Of a stretch of DNA of 38,785 nt, positions 15,201 through 21,528 are shown piece by piece (the first letter of the stretch is position 1; each line of letters starts with the position of its first letter). Under the pieces are notes generated by a model, which saw only the letters and a list, made by a program, of their open reading frames with translations, was not told where the DNA came from and ran no database searches. The stretch is from the IMG/VR virus record IMGVR_UViG_3300028024_000194, positions 1-38,785 of that record. One strand, given 5' to 3'. This DNA comes from a virus. Position numbers and translations under genes: made by a program.

Positions 15201-15658
15201 TACTTTATTCCTCCTACACCACATTGCAATAAAAAACCTAAGTGATTCCAAACTTTGTCCTTTATCTTTTCTATGCAAATTTCTTTACCCATTTCTTCTG
15301 AATAATTTGCAGGGTCTACACATGCAGAAGACTCAACTATAGTAAATCCATTTCTCAAAGTAGCAACAACTATAGTGATTTTATCTTTCTTAGTGAAAAC
15401 ATCATAATCAACTATGGAATTATCAACCATTTTTTGAGATATTGAAACATCTGATTTAAGATTAGGATTCGGAGAAACCTCCATATAAGCCTTTTCGAAT
15501 ACTTCCTTTGGAGACCAGCTAACGTATCCATCAGGATAAACTACTTTATAACCAGGTGTCTTAGGTATAACCCCATTTTCACTATCTCCAATCTTGTACA
15601 TTTCTTCTTTTGATATTGGTTCAGCTTCAATTAATTTAACTCCTAAATACTTTTTCAT
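15200..15658 (-). CDS. Phage gp49/gp66-family protein (N4 gp49 / Sf6 gene 66-like)
   Basis: A 152-residue protein. The C-terminal half (about residues 75-145) holds VVATLRNGFTIVESSACVDP, then YSEEMGKEICIEKIKDKVWN and HLGFLLQ, the hallmark of the Phage_gp49_66 family of unknown function. The N-terminal half (about 35-55) has GYKVVYPDGYVSWSPKEVFE, a short domain that precedes it in several phages. It is coupled with the DUF4406 gene and lies between portal and scaffold, whereas such genes usually sit in early regions. Ribosome site GGAGGAATGTAATAAA. Confidence 0.85.
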   Translation of the reverse strand: MKKYLGVKLIEAEPISKEEMYKIGDSENGVIPKTPGYKVVYPDGYVSWSPKEVFEKAYMEVSPNPNLKSDVSISQKMVDNSIVDYDVFTKKDKITIVVATLRNGFTIVESSACVDPANYSEEMGKEICIEKIKDKVWNHLGFLLQCGVGGIK

Positions 15659-15662
15659 TTTA

Positions 15663-17552
15663 TTACATTCCTCCTGGATTAATATTATTATTTTGTAGTT
15701 GTGGATTTAATTTACCTTGCTTTTGTGCATCCATAAGTTGCATGACTGCCTGTTCATACTGATTATCAGGTAACTTTTCTAATTGGGCTCTTACATTCGG
15801 TGCTAAAGTATCAACAAACTTAGCCATCTGCTCATATTGTAAATTTTTATGAGCTTGCTGTAATTGTTGAGTCTGTTGTGCCATTTGCTGACTTTGAACA
15901 CTCATTTGCTGAGCTTGTTGCTGTTGAGCAGCCTGTTGTTGAGCCAAAGCTTGATTTTGAGTATTAATTTCATCTATAAGCTCTTGTTTCTTAGGCAAAA
16001 TACCGTTTGGTATTCGTTCCAAGTACTGAATAAATGATATTTTCTGCTGTGCTAGTAGGTTGTCTAAAGTCTGCAAACTAGTAATTTCTGACCAATAAGA
16101 AGAAGGACCTACATCTATTTTTAATTTGAAAGGCACATCTTTATATTGTGAACCATTAAAAGTACCAACCTGAGTAACATCACCCTGCTTATAACTGATT
16201 TTACGTTCTATATCATACTTATTAATCATAAAATCAAGCCATATAAGCCCTAAGTCCTCAATTAATTGATACATTCTGTCTTTTACAGCTTCTAAAGGAA
16301 TACTTGATTGCTTTTGAACTGCTATAATAGCACTAGTATTTTTAGGATCTACATTCCCAAGCGCTGCATCATTGGCGCCAGCTAAGTCCTTAGTAAGTGT
16401 TACTGCTTTATCAAAGGCATTCATAATCATTGGATTCATTTGACCTGGTTGCAATTGATGCACTGCATTTAATGTATCACCTTCAACACCAATAGCAGCA
16501 CCTATTGCATTATTCCAACTATTAATCCTAGTTTTGTCATAAACAACTTTACCAAAGGCCATCATCCTCATGAAGTAGGCTATATTTGCAAACATCTGAT
16601 TTATTAATATCTGATTAGGTATTAAACCGGTTATTTCAGCTTGCCCATGATAAGAATTTTTAAGTAAATCCCAATTAGCCCATGCTATTGGATAAAGAGT
16701 TAAGCCAGTATCAGTATCCTTTTGAATAGTTGCAGACTTAGTAACAATTTTCATCATTACTTTATTAGGTTGTACTAATGGAGCCACACTTCTTTCTTTC
16801 CATAGCTTAATAAGATATAAACACTTTCCTGTATCTTCCCCGGCATTATCTAGCTCTATTTTCCCTCTATCTCCAGCTTGCTCTTGGTAGTCATTATCAG
16901 CAACAATATTATTTATCTCATCCGCTGGAATCTTATTAGCTTTTGCCTTTTCTCTTAGTTCTGATACAAGTTTACGGCCTGCAATTAAAATATAAGGTTG
17001 AGACTGTACTTTATTACTGTTAGGATTTCCAAACATTACATTTGAGCCATCTACTACCTCAGTAATAAAATCACCCATAACTTTTACAGGTTGACCTTGT
17101 GCATCCATACCGTTTGTACTTCCTGAATCAATAGTAGAATCCCAGTAAGTATAAAAACACATATCTCCGGATACAGCACCATCTAATAAAACTTCTCTAA
17201 GCAAGCTATTCATTTTAAGCTTTTCCCACTTAGTTTCGGAGTAGCCGCTGATAATATCACATACTTGCTGTAATTCTTTGTCTTGTGGCTCTTGAGAATC
17301 ATCTGCCATATTTTCAACACCAAATTGCATTTTTGTCTTATTTGAAGTCATAGAAGATATTTTGTAATCTACAATTTGCTTAAGAATATTAAATACTGGT
17401 GTAGGTAAACCATTAGACTTTACACCATGCCATTGGTCATTAGAATAAAATCTGTAGTTTTTATCTACAGTTGGATAATATGGAGGATGCAATTTATTGT
17501 TATAATCTCTACCCTTGACATATAAATCAAATTCAGGAGTGTTATTCTGCAA
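15663..17552 (-). CDS. Portal protein, P22-type
   Basis: A 629-residue protein. The N-terminal segment (NYRFYSNDQWHGVKSNGLPT) and the following PVFNILKQIVDYKISSMTSN are characteristic of P22-like portals. A central wing and stem region follows. From about residue 530 to 590 lies a Gln-rich helix (QQQAAQQQQAQQMSVQSQQM), which could be the counterpart of the helical barrel of the P22 portal. The start is TTG, with GAAGGTGATTAATT before it. It lies between the large terminase and scaffold genes. The portal dodecamer is the DNA gate of the head. Confidence 0.9.
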   Translation of the reverse strand: MQNNTPEFDLYVKGRDYNNKLHPPYYPTVDKNYRFYSNDQWHGVKSNGLPTPVFNILKQIVDYKISSMTSNKTKMQFGVENMADDSQEPQDKELQQVCDIISGYSETKWEKLKMNSLLREVLLDGAVSGDMCFYTYWDSTIDSGSTNGMDAQGQPVKVMGDFITEVVDGSNVMFGNPNSNKVQSQPYILIAGRKLVSELREKAKANKIPADEINNIVADNDYQEQAGDRGKIELDNAGEDTGKCLYLIKLWKERSVAPLVQPNKVMMKIVTKSATIQKDTDTGLTLYPIAWANWDLLKNSYHGQAEITGLIPNQILINQMFANIAYFMRMMAFGKVVYDKTRINSWNNAIGAAIGVEGDTLNAVHQLQPGQMNPMIMNAFDKAVTLTKDLAGANDAALGNVDPKNTSAIIAVQKQSSIPLEAVKDRMYQLIEDLGLIWLDFMINKYDIERKISYKQGDVTQVGTFNGSQYKDVPFKLKIDVGPSSYWSEITSLQTLDNLLAQQKISFIQYLERIPNGILPKKQELIDEINTQNQALAQQQAAQQQQAQQMSVQSQQMAQQTQQLQQAHKNLQYEQMAKFVDTLAPNVRAQLEKLPDNQYEQAVMQLMDAQKQGKLNPQLQNNNINPGGM

Positions 17553-17554
17553 AA

Positions 17555-17833
17555 TTAATCACCTTCTTTCACTTGAGGATCTCCGGTATAACTAAAGATA
17601 TTATTTAATCCTTCTGTTATTAAGTCATCTTCTTTCTTAGTTTCCTTGTCCTGCACATACTGCTTAAAGCTCTTAACAGGATTTAAATTAACATCAGGCA
17701 CGCTATTACTAATTAGTTGCTTACCATGCTTAATTCCTAACGTGTAGGCTTTAATTGTGCATAAAAAAAGGACTAAGCCAATACCTAATCCAATCAAAAT
17801 TTCTATATTAATCACCTTCCTGCTCATACACAT
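17555..17833 (-). CDS. Small single-span membrane protein with an anomalous start
   Basis: A frame of up to 92 residues with one clear membrane helix (ILIGLGIGLVLFLCTIKAYT) and a charged C-terminal tail ending PQVKEGD. The ATG at 17833 and another at 17827 have no ribosome site and would overlap the previous gene. A strong GGAAGGTGATTAAT lies right before an ATA codon at 17806, where an ATG would be expected, as at the similar site before the portal start. Translation may begin at ATA (83 residues), at an upstream ATG, or be impaired. Function unknown; it could anchor to the membrane or act in head assembly. Confidence 0.65.
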   Translation of the reverse strand: MCMSRKVINIEILIGLGIGLVLFLCTIKAYTLGIKHGKQLISNSVPDVNLNPVKSFKQYVQDKETKKEDDLITEGLNNIFSYTGDPQVKEGD

Positions 17834-17966
17834 TTATATTTTTATGCATATCATGATTTACAGTGATATTACATCTCATATCGAATCCGTTAGATTCTAA
17901 TATTTTAAGAACTCCATTTTCTTTAATTTCTGCAACAACTGTTAAAGGTAATACTATCTTTTTCAT
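17808..17966 (-). CDS. Small conserved phage protein after the large terminase
   Basis: A 52-residue protein starting MKKIVLPLTVVAEIKENGVL, a beta-hairpin-like opening, and ending in VYEQEGD. The ATG overlaps the stop of the large terminase (TAATG). GGAGGGTGGAATTA within the terminase end is a strong ribosome site, so it is coupled to terminase. Function unknown. No cysteine pair or membrane helix. Confidence 0.75.
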   Translation of the reverse strand: MKKIVLPLTVVAEIKENGVLKILESNGFDMRCNITVNHDMHKNINVYEQEGD

Positions 17967-19480
17967 TAATTCCACCCTCCATTTATGTAGCTATCATCAA
18001 CTTCTATTGGATCGAATATATCATGCTTAGGTCTCTCACTTGGGAAATTGTAATGCTCGTCTTTTTTCGATTTACCAGTTACCCTATACTTCACATATTC
18101 AGCTAAACCCGTTACAGCATCTGGAGCATCATCATGCTTATTTTTACCTAGCTTGATATAAGAGGTTAAAGCTCTCATAAACTTGTCATAATCGCTTCCA
18201 GGTAAATAGTCATTTCTAAAATAGAAATATTCTTTGATATATCCAGCATTCATAAGAATTCGTGTTTCTTTATTCTGCGTAGTTGGTTCGTCAATTACCA
18301 TACAATAGCACTTGCCTTTAATTAGGTTTCTTACATTTCTTGCATAGCTTGAACCTCCATTATTGCTCTCTATTTTCATGATTTCGCACTTAGTATCTAT
18401 AAGCTGCTGGGCTACTAAAGGTTCTGTAATCTCGACACCATCTTGAGTGAATACCACATCGGTAACATATGTGTATTCGCCAAACTTCTTTCCAATAGGA
18501 CTACATAAGAAGTCTGAGCCTTTGTCTGCTGTATCTGTAAAACCAATAATACCATCAGCTTGTTTAAATACCTTATTACCATCTTTATTTATTGTTTTCA
18601 GTTCTTCTAGCGAAAACCTTTTTAATTCTTCTATAGGATACAATAAACCTTTGCTTTCCACAGGGTGCTGCATGTATTCAGCTTCCCATATAAACTCATC
18701 TGTAACCTTCTTTATAGCCTCATATTCTTTGGTAGTTTTAATCTCTTCACAGAAGCTTTTGCCCTTATCGTCTAAGGCTGCTATATTAATTACTTTGAAG
18801 TCTGGGTTATATTCTTCTGAGTTTTCATCAGTAAGCCTTCCTATTGGGTCTTTCCTACTCCATCTAGTGGCAATATGAATTTCTGGACAATCATTTTCCA
18901 AACGTGATAAATGAGTTGATGTATACCAGTTCCACACGTTTTCAATAGTTGTTTCTGAAAGAGCTTCTTCAATGTTTTTTAAAGGATCATCCAGTATAGC
19001 AACAAGTTTACATCCAAAGCCTGTTATAGCACCACCTACACCAGCACAAAAATAAGAAGGTTGCGTGTTGCCTTCTAAGCTCCAACCATCCACAGCCTGA
19101 TTATTCTTAGATAGTTTCACTTCTGGAAATAGTTCTTTATATTTAGGATAGATTATAATTCCATCTCTAATATCCTTGGAAAATTTTTCTGCAAGCTTAG
19201 CAGCATATGAGTTACGCATTATACTGCCTTTTGGGTCTTTACCAAGCATCCAAGCACAGAATAAAGAAGTTATATAAGACTTTCCAGCTCTTGGAGGTAA
19301 ACTTATTGCAAGCTTCTTAATATTTCCATCTGCAACACTTTGGAATGCATCTGCTATTAACTTCAAATGTTTTTTCCCATGTGTAAAAAATACCGGGTCC
19401 ATGTAAACACAAAACTCGTAGAATATTCTACGAGCTAATTCTTTTTCAAGTTCTTTACGAACATATTCAGCTTTATCCAT
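17966..19480 (-). CDS. Terminase large subunit (packaging ATPase-nuclease)
   Basis: A 504-residue motor. ATPase domain: P-loop SLPPRAGKS (about 60-68), a Walker B VAILDDP (160-166) and the coupling motif IATRWS (203-208). RNase H-like nuclease: D315 in GFTDTADKGSDF, E371 in IESNNGG, and the terminal HDDAPDAV (D451, D454). The P-loop variant PRAGKS and the TDTADKGSDF motif are typical of the Terminase_6 group. It packages DNA with the small subunit at 19650. The ATG follows AAAAGGTGATTA. Confidence 0.97.
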   Translation of the reverse strand: MDKAEYVRKELEKELARRIFYEFCVYMDPVFFTHGKKHLKLIADAFQSVADGNIKKLAISLPPRAGKSYITSLFCAWMLGKDPKGSIMRNSYAAKLAEKFSKDIRDGIIIYPKYKELFPEVKLSKNNQAVDGWSLEGNTQPSYFCAGVGGAITGFGCKLVAILDDPLKNIEEALSETTIENVWNWYTSTHLSRLENDCPEIHIATRWSRKDPIGRLTDENSEEYNPDFKVINIAALDDKGKSFCEEIKTTKEYEAIKKVTDEFIWEAEYMQHPVESKGLLYPIEELKRFSLEELKTINKDGNKVFKQADGIIGFTDTADKGSDFLCSPIGKKFGEYTYVTDVVFTQDGVEITEPLVAQQLIDTKCEIMKIESNNGGSSYARNVRNLIKGKCYCMVIDEPTTQNKETRILMNAGYIKEYFYFRNDYLPGSDYDKFMRALTSYIKLGKNKHDDAPDAVTGLAEYVKYRVTGKSKKDEHYNFPSERPKHDIFDPIEVDDSYINGGWN

Positions 19481-19502
19481 TTAATCACCTTTTAAATAAA
19501 AC

Positions 19503-19576
19503 TTCGTTGCTCCCACAATTTCGCTAAACAAAAATTTAGTCTAGTTCGTTGCTCCTAGAATAGCCATTCGCAACGA
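19503..19576. promoter_or_regulatory. Repeats between the terminase genes (packaging-site candidate)
   Basis: TTCGTTGCTCC occurs at 19503-19513 and again at 19545-19555, exactly 42 bp apart (four helical turns). TCGCAACGA at 19568-19576 carries the core CGTTGC inverted. A CTAAA/TTTAG hairpin lies between the copies. Phased repeats next to the terminase genes fit a small-terminase binding site (pac or cos). The gap also separates the two terminase genes by 169 bp, unusual in a region where genes otherwise overlap. Confidence 0.45.
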
Positions 19577-19649
19577 TACACGCTAAAACTGTATAAAATA
19601 AGCCATTTATTCAGTATTTTTATGCAAAACTAATGAATATTAATGTATA

Positions 19650-20159
19650 TTATTCATTTTTATTTTTAAGCAGCTCTTTAATTTCTTCGGTAGAAAGGCC
19701 AGTAAGATCTAAATTATTATTTAAATTTATATTAGTATTTTCTACTTCCTGCTTCTCCTTCCAACCAAAGTTATTCTTCAGGTTGAATATTACTCCATTG
19801 ACTTGTTCTTTGCGGTAAAGCTGGTCTATGTTATATCTTTCAATTTTTTCTTTCGCGCGCGTAATCGAGTCAGAAAACATTTCTAATTTAGAGTATTCAG
19901 ACCAAGTTTCTTTAGTTATACCTAAGTGAATGCATAACCCCGTAATACTAGGAATTTCTAAATAATATGTTTCAAATATAGGTTCTCTAGCATTATTAAT
20001 AGCTTCAACTTGCTTAGTTATAGGCTTTTTCTTTTCCTCATCTTCATAGCCTATTATGATCGTGTCAAATACTTGTCTAGTTTTGGTTATGCTATTAAAA
20101 TAATGGTCTATAACAACTTCTAATTCTTCTGAAGTTCCAAATGTTCTAGGTCTACCCAT
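19650..20159 (-). CDS. Terminase small subunit, P22 gp3-like
   Basis: A 169-residue protein starting MGRPRTFGTSEELEVVIDHY. The central EIPSITGLCIHLGITKETWS is a helix-turn-helix DNA-binding region. It is followed by KAKEKIERYNIDQLYRKEQVN-type helices and GVIFNLKNNFGWKEK, conserved in the GP3_package family. It recognises the packaging site and regulates the large subunit. The start at 20159 is chosen because AGGAGG lies 8 bases upstream; the ATG at 20165 is only two to three bases from it. Confidence 0.9.
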   Translation of the reverse strand: MGRPRTFGTSEELEVVIDHYFNSITKTRQVFDTIIIGYEDEEKKKPITKQVEAINNAREPIFETYYLEIPSITGLCIHLGITKETWSEYSKLEMFSDSITRAKEKIERYNIDQLYRKEQVNGVIFNLKNNFGWKEKQEVENTNINLNNNLDLTGLSTEEIKELLKNKNE

Positions 20160-20164
20160 AACCA

Positions 20165-20326
20165 TTACCTCCTCTTTAAAGCTCCATGCTCTCTTTTTAA
20201 TGGTTGTCTATCATTACCCTGCATTAAGCTAATCGTCTCTTTTTCTTTACGATATTCTATATAATCTCTACACTTATTTTTGCACTTACTACAAGATGAT
20301 GTTTTATCACAAATTTCAACTCTCAT
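20165..20326 (-). CDS. Small Cys-rich protein leading the late operon
   Basis: A 53-residue basic protein with Cys at 6, 12, 15 and 19 (EICDKTSSCSKCKNKCRDY), a probable zinc knuckle, followed by a charged helix. It is the first gene after the late promoter and terminator, with ribosome site ATGAGGTGAGAATT. The stop is joined to the small terminase start. Proteins like this precede the terminase genes in several clostridial phages. A role in packaging or late transcription is possible but not shown. Confidence 0.7.
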   Translation of the reverse strand: MRVEICDKTSSCSKCKNKCRDYIEYRKEKETISLMQGNDRQPLKREHGALKRR

Positions 20327-20340
20327 AATTCTCACCTCAT

Positions 20341-20376
20341 TAAAATAAAAAAGGCACCTAGTTAATTCTAGGTGTC
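20341..20376 (-). terminator. Intrinsic terminator about 30 nt after the late promoter start
   Basis: On the minus strand GACACCTAG, loop AATTAA, CTAGGTGCC (plus positions 20353-20361 and 20368-20376) form a 9-bp stem with one G-U pair, followed by TTTTTTATTTTA. It lies between the late promoter and the first late gene, so most transcripts from that promoter would stop here unless read-through is induced. Confidence 0.85.
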
Positions 20377-20409
20377 CCTGGGAGGAATTTTATTATTCGC
20401 TATAGCTCT

Positions 20410-20453
20410 ATTATAGCATATATTCTGTCAAATTCACTGCCAACTTTCTGCCA
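20410..20453 (-). promoter_or_regulatory. Late promoter with three phased TGRCAG repeats
   Basis: The minus strand has TGCTATAAT, an extended -10 (plus 20410-20418). Immediately upstream are TGACAG, TGGCAG and TGGCAG (plus 20425-20430, 20437-20442 and 20448-20453), spaced 12 and 11 bp, about one helical turn. There is no -35 at 17 bp. The site is right after the gene for the ArpU-like late regulator, so these are plausible activator sites. Predicted start near 20403. Confidence 0.6.
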
Positions 20454-20470
20454 TCATTTTATTGTATTAA

Positions 20471-20578
20471 TTAACTTAATTTCTCTATTAATTTAATAAA
20501 TACAGGTGCTAAACTTAAAAATGCTACTGCTTTCCAATCTATTTCAAATTCAATTAAACCAAAGAAATCTAACTTCAC
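20471..20578 (-). CDS. Putative 35-residue hydrophobic protein
   Basis: A short frame with GTG start and the strong ribosome site AAGGAGGGCAAATA. The product is MKLDFFGLIEFEIDWKAVAF, then LSLAPVFIKLIEKLS: an amphipathic helix plus a possible membrane helix. It lies between the ArpU-like gene and the late promoter. Small proteins of this kind occur beside the late regulator in clostridial phages. The short length keeps confidence modest. Confidence 0.5.
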   Translation of the reverse strand: MKLDFFGLIEFEIDWKAVAFLSLAPVFIKLIEKLS

Positions 20579-20602
20579 TATTTGCCCTCCTTCATAAGGC
20601 TT

Positions 20603-21043
20603 TCATTTTATAGCATTAATACCATGTAATTGTACTGCGAATACTCTTAAAGCTGTATTTTTGCTTCTATAAAAGTTTCTTTCACTACAGTTAGTATGTT
20701 TATACAAGGACTCTTCTCTTAAGCCATCAATATAATAAGCTCTAAGTATTTTTGCATAATAAGGATCTAAAGCTGCTAAAGTCTTGTCCATCTTTTCTAA
20801 AGTTTTTTTAGTAATTGCATACTCTTCTCTTTTAACTTTAAGTCTATATATATTATTTATAACATCATCACCAGGAAGTTGTGCATTACTTCCCTTTGGC
20901 ATATCAGAATAATTTATTGCACCTATTTTGCCTACATCTAAATTAGATTTTAGCTCTTTAATATCCATTTCTAGATTAATTAGAGACTGTTTTAGACTAT
21001 CATAATTCTTTAAATATTCTATTGTTTCTCTTATATAATCCAT
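20603..21043 (-). CDS. ArpU-like late transcription regulator (sigma-like)
   Basis: A 146-residue protein. The N-terminal half is coiled coil (IEYLKNYDSLKQSLINLEMD), with a middle linker. The C-terminal part has LAALDPYYAKILRAYYIDGL, then EESLYKHTNCSERNFYRSKN, a helix-turn-helix of the sigma-70 region 4 or ArpU type. ArpU-family proteins control late transcription in Firmicute phages. It is the last early gene before the late promoter with three phased repeats, so it is the obvious activator candidate. Ribosome site AGGTGATAAA precedes the ATG. Confidence 0.85.
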   Translation of the reverse strand: MDYIRETIEYLKNYDSLKQSLINLEMDIKELKSNLDVGKIGAINYSDMPKGSNAQLPGDDVINNIYRLKVKREEYAITKKTLEKMDKTLAALDPYYAKILRAYYIDGLREESLYKHTNCSERNFYRSKNTALRVFAVQLHGINAIK

Positions 21044-21093
21044 TTTATCACCTCAACTTTTAGTAAAATTCCATTTATTGTATAATTTTATTG

Positions 21094-21243
21094 TCAAAAA
21101 TCTTTAATTTTTGCTTCCAAATCTGCTATTTTTACTTCAATTTTAGCTGCTAGAGACCAATTTTTACTCTCTAAAGCCTCTTTTTTGTCATTCAGAGCTT
21201 GTCTTAATAATTGCTCATAAACCTTTGAATTATCAGACTTCAT
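21094..21243 (-). CDS. Small coiled-coil protein next to the ArpU-like gene
   Basis: A 49-residue, highly helical protein (KVYEQLLRQALNDKKEALES, then a coiled coil of Ala/Lys/Glu, NWSLAAKIEVKIADLEAKI). The ATG follows AAGGAG by ten bases. It lies between the candidate replication origin and the ArpU-like gene. Family not recognised; small acidic-basic helical proteins here may modulate the regulator or bind DNA. Confidence 0.6.
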   Translation of the reverse strand: MKSDNSKVYEQLLRQALNDKKEALESKNWSLAAKIEVKIADLEAKIKDF

Positions 21244-21262
21244 AGCCTTTTTACTCCTTCAT

Positions 21263-21528
21263 GGTTACATTTTGGGTTACATATAAAAGCAACCTTTTAA
21301 GTATTGATAAATCAAGGCTTCACACATATTTTTTTATGGTTACATTTTCTAAAATACTATGAGCGTATCTTTTATATATATAATAAATATTTAAATATCT
21401 CTCATGTGTAATATATATATTTATTATTATGTAACTTTGTAACTATATATATAAAGCCTTGAAAACACTGGGTTTTTGCGGTTACATTTTGGTTACATTT
21501 TGGTTACATTTTTATTATTTTTGTAACC
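21263..21528. other. Candidate replication origin: GGTTACAT iterons and AT-rich segment
   Basis: This 266-bp stretch has no gene of its own (the primase stop overlaps its last base). GGTTACAT occurs at 21263, 21275, 21338, 21480, 21491 and 21502; the last three are perfect tandem 11-mers, GGTTACATTTT. GTAACC at 21523 is inverted. TCAAGGCTT (21312-21320) and AAGCCTTGA (21454-21462) are 9-bp inverted copies flanking a very AT-rich block with TATATATATA runs, a likely unwinding element. Position beside the primase-helicase gene supports an origin. Not proved. Confidence 0.55.

Noticed and set aside
14877-15278. Longer 133-residue version of the DUF4406 gene
   Set aside because: The extension overlaps the upstream gene by 79 bases, while AGGAGG and the TAATG overlap mark the ATG at 15200.
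18447-18878. 143-codon plus-strand frame in the large terminase
   Set aside because: Antisense shadow of a clearly conserved gene; no ribosome site or family.
20410-20430. TTGACA as the -35 of the late promoter
   Set aside because: It is only 10 bp from TATAAT, too close for a sigma-A promoter; it is better read as part of the third TGRCAG repeat.
21480-21512. CRISPR-like array of short repeats
   Set aside because: The units are 11-bp and adjacent, with no unique spacers and no cas genes.
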